Of a stretch of DNA of 51,232 nt, positions 48,386-51,232 are shown in pieces. Position 1 is the stretch's first letter; every line of letters starts with the position of its first letter. The position numbers and the translations under genes were made by a program. The DNA comes from a virus. The stretch is from the IMG/VR virus record IMGVR_UViG_3300010379_000008, positions 1 through 51,232 of that record, one strand, 5' to 3'. Below the pieces are notes generated by a model. It searched no databases. It was given only the letters and a program-made list of their open reading frames with translations, and was not told the DNA's origin.

Positions 48386-49142
48386 TGGCTCTCTCCAAAA
48401 CCTCTGTTGCCAGCTCGCGGATGATCGCCGCCGCTTTCGAACGCGGCCGGTACACGGTCACCGGCAGCCGCAGGTTGATCGCCGCTTCGTAGGTCGCCAG
48501 TTGAGGCACCGCGGTGCGTAGCACCATGTTCGCCCCGAACGCTTCGGCCAGCATGTCACGATACGCTGCCTGCGTCCGCGAGCGGCCACTGACGCGCGAC
48601 AGGAAATAGCCCAGGAGGACAAGCCCCGGGTTGTGCTGTCTGGCCTTGTCGATCTCAGCCAGCAAGTGCTGCATGCCGCGGACGCTGAACTGGTTCGGCT
48701 CGCAAGGGATCAGCACGTGCGTCGCGGCGACCAGCGCGGCGAACGCCGTCAGATGCGGCCGCGGCGGGCAATCGAACAGGGCGAGGGAATAGGGGTTAGG
48801 GGCGAGGGAATCGAGGGCCCGGCGCAGACACAGGGCGGCCGGCTCGTTTTCATAGCCGCTTGACATGTCGGCAGCATTGAGCGTGCCGTTGGCGGACCAG
48901 CAGTCGATGCGCGGATAGCGCGTCATGCTTTCAACGGGCGTAGGCAAGAAGGTTGGCAGGCTAAGCAACCGGGTCATAAAGTCCGAGTTCCCAAGCCAGT
49001 AGATGGCGGACGCGTCCCCCTGGCTGTCACAATCGCAGACGAGCACCTGCAGCCCCGCCTCCGCAAACGCCGCCGCCAGATGTACGACGGTCGACGTCTT
49101 GCCCACACCCCCTTTTTGGTTGGCAACTGCTATCCGGAGCAT
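48360..49142 (-). CDS. parA: ParA-family partition ATPase
   Basis: 260 aa. Deviant Walker A KGGVGKTST at residues 10-18, Walker A' VLVCDCDSQGDAS (33-46) and the LFDCPP element at 122-127 that ends the switch region. Residues about 112-121 (SLAPNPYSLA) are encoded by type B heptamers inserted in frame just before LFDCPP. Pairs with the parB gene at 47062-47976 for plasmid-like segregation. Start overlaps the upstream gene's end by 13 bases. Confidence 0.92.
   Translation of the reverse strand: MLRIAVANQKGGVGKTSTVVHLAAAFAEAGLQVLVCDCDSQGDASAIYWLGNSDFMTRLLSLPTFLPTPVESMTRYPRIDCWSANGTLNAADMSSGYENEPAALCLRRALDSLAPNPYSLALFDCPPRPHLTAFAALVAATHVLIPCEPNQFSVRGMQHLLAEIDKARQHNPGLVLLGYFLSRVSGRSRTQAAYRDMLAEAFGANMVLRTAVPQLATYEAAINLRLPVTVYRPRSKAAAIIRELATEVLERANGRGEVAA
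48778..48812. repeat. type B heptamers in frame inside parA
   Basis: GGGCGAGGGAATAGGGGTTA and GGGGCGAGGG; encodes SLAPNPYSLA next to the switch motif. Confidence 0.9.
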
Positions 49143-49588
49143 CTTCGTTTCCTTCCTTTTGCCATCGGCAGAATCGCCTTTTTGCCAAGCTTGAAACGTC
49201 CGATGGCCGCGCGCAACTCAAGTTCGTACTCAGCGTCGCTCGTGGGATGCTGCGTGTGCAGCTCGACGGCTTCTTCCCAGGAATGGGCAAAGACATTGCC
49301 GCAATCCTGGTCAATCCGTTGACTCGCGAGGTGTTCCCGGCTCCGCTCCACGGATTTTTCGTAGGCGTCTTTGGCCCATTCCTCGACGAGCTGCTCGTCG
49401 GTGTAATCGAAGCCCTCGATGCGTTCGGAGACCGTGGAGAAAATGCCGTCTGGCCACTTGAGGCCGACCATGTAATCGTGGCAGACTTGCAGGTCGGAAA
49501 AGTGACGGACGGCTTCGATGAGTGTTGTGGGAGGTGCCGAGAAAATCGCCCATCGCCCGTTGGGTTGTAAGATTGCTTGTTTGGCCAT
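49130..49588 (-). CDS. hypothetical protein upstream of parA, 152 aa
   Basis: ATG 49588 (MAKQAILQPNGRWAIFSAPP). N-terminal strand-rich part (QPNGRWAIFSAPPTTLIEAV) is followed by charged helices (EGFDYTDEQLVEEWAKDAYE, LASQRIDQDCGNVFAHSWEE). No motif known. Its end overlaps parA by 13 bases, so it is in the same operon. Confidence 0.65.
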   Translation of the reverse strand: MAKQAILQPNGRWAIFSAPPTTLIEAVRHFSDLQVCHDYMVGLKWPDGIFSTVSERIEGFDYTDEQLVEEWAKDAYEKSVERSREHLASQRIDQDCGNVFAHSWEEAVELHTQHPTSDAEYELELRAAIGRFKLGKKAILPMAKGRKRRCSG

Positions 49589-49595
49589 GTGTATC

Positions 49596-49823
49596 TCAAG
49601 TCTCAACAATGATCGGCGTATCGGCCTCGAGAGGGCGCACGCTTGTGGCCGGAACATGTTTCAAGGTCACCGCATCCACGTACATGTGCCCGTAAAGATG
49701 AGCATCCAACAGCATGGCTCTCAGCTCCGCCTGACTCTCTTTCGGATCTGGCTTCAGGGCGGCCGCTATGCGCGGGTCGACGCCGAACCAGTCGCAGATT
49801 GTTTCCCAGGAAAGGTCCTTCAT
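49596..49823 (-). CDS. hypothetical protein, 75 aa, with EADTPIIVE end
   Basis: Starts MKDLSWETICDWFGVDPRIA with a helical N-terminus and ends VRPLEADTPIIVET. The final 9-10 residues are nearly the same as the end of the lone rightward gene at 37376-37840, a repeat of an unusual motif in two unrelated proteins. Eight bases upstream of the next gene; same operon. No family. Confidence 0.6.
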   Translation of the reverse strand: MKDLSWETICDWFGVDPRIAAALKPDPKESQAELRAMLLDAHLYGHMYVDAVTLKHVPATSVRPLEADTPIIVET

Positions 49824-49872
49824 TTTTGCCTCTACCGATTTTCGCCCGCGAAAATCGCCCGGTCCCTTTGTT

Positions 49873-50784
49873 TCAAGGCTTTTGCTCGCCGTCCTTCAAA
49901 AAGCTACGCGGAAAGCGGAAAGCCAACATGTGCTTTCGGTGCACTGCCTGCATGGGCAGCTCCAAAATGAACGACTTGGCAGCGCCCACCGGACTTTCAA
50001 AAACGAGCGAATCATCCGCGTACTTGCCAGGGTAGATGGCTTGATCGTGCGTCTGACCCGGGACCGTGTTTCCGAACCCAAAATCGATCTGCCGATATTT
50101 GTTGCCGACGCCATCTCTCAGCCTCGCCAGGTGGCCGAGAGCAGACCAGCCTGGGAAATCCACCTTGGCGGCTTCGGTCTCATTATTCACGCGGACGCGC
50201 AGGAGGATGTGTCGCTCCGAAGTGTGCCTGACATCCATGCCGGGTGTAAAATAAGCAACTTTGGCTAGCCAGCCGCCGACAACGCAAACAACGATTCCAT
50301 GATCCTCGCCGGCCTCTTTCTTTTCGGCATCGAGTTCCGCGTCGCCGTTCGAAATGTCGAGGATGGTATAGCCATCGGCCGTTTTGTCGATGACCGCAGG
50401 CGCGTGGCTCTCTAAAATTGCAGGCTGCGGACGTGATTCATTGCGACCCTGACTGTCTCTGTTCAGGAGAGCGGCCAACGCACCAAAGCCGAAGCACCCG
50501 CCGCAGACCAAGAACGCCCCTCCCATTAACGCGAGGCATACGGCAGTAACTACGCCCAAAGTCACCCCAAGCCCTTTCACGAATGATGACTCCCCAGAGG
50601 CCGGAGAACTGTCAGCGGCATATTCACGCCGCGGCAGCTTGGGAGGGGCGGCAATGGTCGATCCGTTTGGATCGGCTACCTCGAAACTTGCTCGGCAACC
50701 TCCGCAGGTGACCTTTTCACCTATCTGACTGCTCCCGGTTGTGCAGCGCGCGCCGCAAGCTGGACAGCGAACGGTGATGCCCAT
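49873..50784 (-). CDS. membrane protein with MJ0042-type zinc ribbon, 303 aa
   Basis: N-terminal zinc ribbon CPACGARCTTG with CGGCRASFEV (residues about 8-35) resembles the MJ0042-type finger common in Planctomycetota membrane proteins. A Pro/Ser linker and a membrane helix (GVVTAVCLALMGGAFLVCGG) follow, then a C-terminal extracytoplasmic domain with strands (SLVFESPVGAAKSFILELP, QAVHRKHMLAFRFPRSFL). Not a phage structural protein; may be of host type carried on the element. Confidence 0.7.
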   Translation of the reverse strand: MGITVRCPACGARCTTGSSQIGEKVTCGGCRASFEVADPNGSTIAAPPKLPRREYAADSSPASGESSFVKGLGVTLGVVTAVCLALMGGAFLVCGGCFGFGALAALLNRDSQGRNESRPQPAILESHAPAVIDKTADGYTILDISNGDAELDAEKKEAGEDHGIVVCVVGGWLAKVAYFTPGMDVRHTSERHILLRVRVNNETEAAKVDFPGWSALGHLARLRDGVGNKYRQIDFGFGNTVPGQTHDQAIYPGKYADDSLVFESPVGAAKSFILELPMQAVHRKHMLAFRFPRSFLKDGEQKP

Positions 50785-50882
50785 TAGGCGACCTCCGAAT
50801 CAGGATGGAAAAAGGAGAAATGGGGCGTGAACGATCACGCCCCGCTAGTTGCGAAGTTGCTGGACTGGGCTGGGTCACAGGT

Positions 50883-51086
50883 TCAACGTCTGGAGCCGGC
50901 CGGCCCCTTTTCAGCCTTCACCTCTTCAAGCCACTCGCGCATCAGTCTGGCCGCCGGGCCGCTAGGAGGCGCACGGTCGATCAGCCAGCGGCGCACAGCA
51001 TGCTCCGTGAGACCCAGCTCGGCGGCCAGTCTGGTTTTCGACCAACCCTTCAAGTCCATGAGTTCCTGAATTTCCTCAGGTGTCAT
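50883..51086 (-). CDS. helix-turn-helix protein, Cro/repressor-like, 67 aa
   Basis: ATG 51086 behind AAGGAG. HTH visible as GWSKTRLAAELGLTEHAVRR with recognition helix WLIDRAPPSG, then an amphipathic helix. It is divergent from the rightward gene at 51187 across about 100 bases, the arrangement of phage repressor/Cro switches. No operator repeats were clear by eye. Confidence 0.75.
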   Translation of the reverse strand: MTPEEIQELMDLKGWSKTRLAAELGLTEHAVRRWLIDRAPPSGPAARLMREWLEEVKAEKGPAGSRR

Positions 51087-51149
51087 GCGGAATTTCTCCT
51101 TCTGGAAACCCACGATAACCTACTCCTTGGAAAAAGTCTAGAGAAACTC

Positions 51150-51178
51150 TTGCAAATGTGGGCGCGGGCATTTATAGT
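51150..51178 (+). promoter_or_regulatory. sigma-70-type promoter for the rightward gene
   Basis: TTGCAA (51150-51155), 17-base spacer, TATAGT (51173-51178). Transcription would start near 51185, about at the ATG (51187), suggesting a leaderless mRNA. Confidence 0.65.
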
Positions 51179-51186
51179 GGTCCCCC

Positions 51187-51232
51187 ATGCGAACCCTACG
51201 GCGCGACGAGCGCGGTCTCAGTCTTGAGCAGC
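51187..51232 (+). CDS. start of a gene cut by the window edge
   Basis: ATG then MRTLRRDERGLSLEQ, 15 codons visible, possibly the N-terminus of a repressor/CI-type protein given its divergence from the HTH gene. Too short to identify. Confidence 0.4.
   Translation, partial: MRTLRRDERGLSLEQ

Larger units (their letters stand above)
1659..51086. mobile_element. temperate siphovirus-type prophage or phage-plasmid (ends not resolved)
   Basis: A recombinase, a complete HK97/lambda-like packaging, head and tail module in canonical order, ParA and ParB, and a divergent repressor-type region all lie in one window. Late genes run leftward from about 41.4 kb to 4.1 kb. No attL/attR pair, tRNA target or clear chromosomal flank is visible, so the ends may lie outside the window and the state (integrated, circular or linear) cannot be decided. 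Confidence 0.85.

Noticed and set aside
473-48812. Heptamer repeats as a CRISPR array
   Set aside because: Units are contiguous, degenerate and short with no regular repeat-spacer spacing, so they are not a CRISPR array.
1-51232. tRNA or rRNA genes and insertion sequence transposases
   Set aside because: No clover-leaf, rRNA stretch or DDE-type transposase was recognised; tRNAs may exist outside the window as integration sites.

Overview
The window looks like a large part of a temperate siphovirus-type phage, or a phage-plasmid, in a high-GC bacterium. Planctomycetota is my best guess. The pointers are a secretory protein with an MJ0042-like zinc ribbon, many lineage-specific hypothetical proteins, and intergenic DNA crowded with mosaic palindromic repeats. 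The host assignment is inference. No rRNA, tRNA or housekeeping gene is visible.

Layout. Positions 1-4037 carry a short rightward block: an edge-truncated protein, a tyrosine recombinase (1659-2417), a small membrane protein, a decayed zinc-ribbon duplicate and its intact copy. From 4061 to 41432 almost everything runs leftward and, read right to left, follows the classic HK97/lambda late order: P27-type small terminase, large terminase, portal, S49 prohead protease, GroES, HK97-fold capsid, beta-helix and head accessory proteins, head-tail connectors, tail terminator, tail tube, tail assembly chaperone pair with a -1 frameshift site, tape measure and distal tail proteins. These are followed by a long accessory tail: papain-like protease, lipoprotein, glycosyltransferase, J-domain protein, a 20-repeat protein and an XRE regulator. 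Upstream (45.2-51.2 kb) lie early and maintenance genes: HNH nuclease, ParB, ParA, an RHH regulator with paired operators, and a divergent repressor-type switch at the right edge.

The most notable system is at 41654-45146: five leftward, mostly overlapping genes that I read as a type IV-B CRISPR-Cas effector cassette (csf1, cas11, csf2/cas7, csf3/cas5 and a cysH-like PAPS-reductase-family gene). No CRISPR array, cas6, dinG, cas1 or cas2 is visible, as expected of IV-B. It sits between early genes and the packaging genes. Its upstream edge abuts a ParB-like nuclease-domain gene that stops just after its N-terminal half, which suggests insertion or replacement.

The second notable feature is a set of degenerate heptanucleotide repeat families: A, AGTAGRC; B, AGGGRNN; C, AGTGGNN. 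Nine-base families E and I and palindromic cores H, J, K, D, F, G, M and N accompany them. They fill most gaps and also lie in frame inside the integrase, portal, ParA, ParB and other genes, yet none is seen from about 41.59 to 47.88 kb, the stretch holding the CRISPR cassette. The portal additionally carries an internal C39-type peptidase domain, which is unusual. ParA and ParB together with a recombinase suggest alternation between integrated and plasmid-like states. Predicted functions rest on motifs read by eye; no database search was possible.
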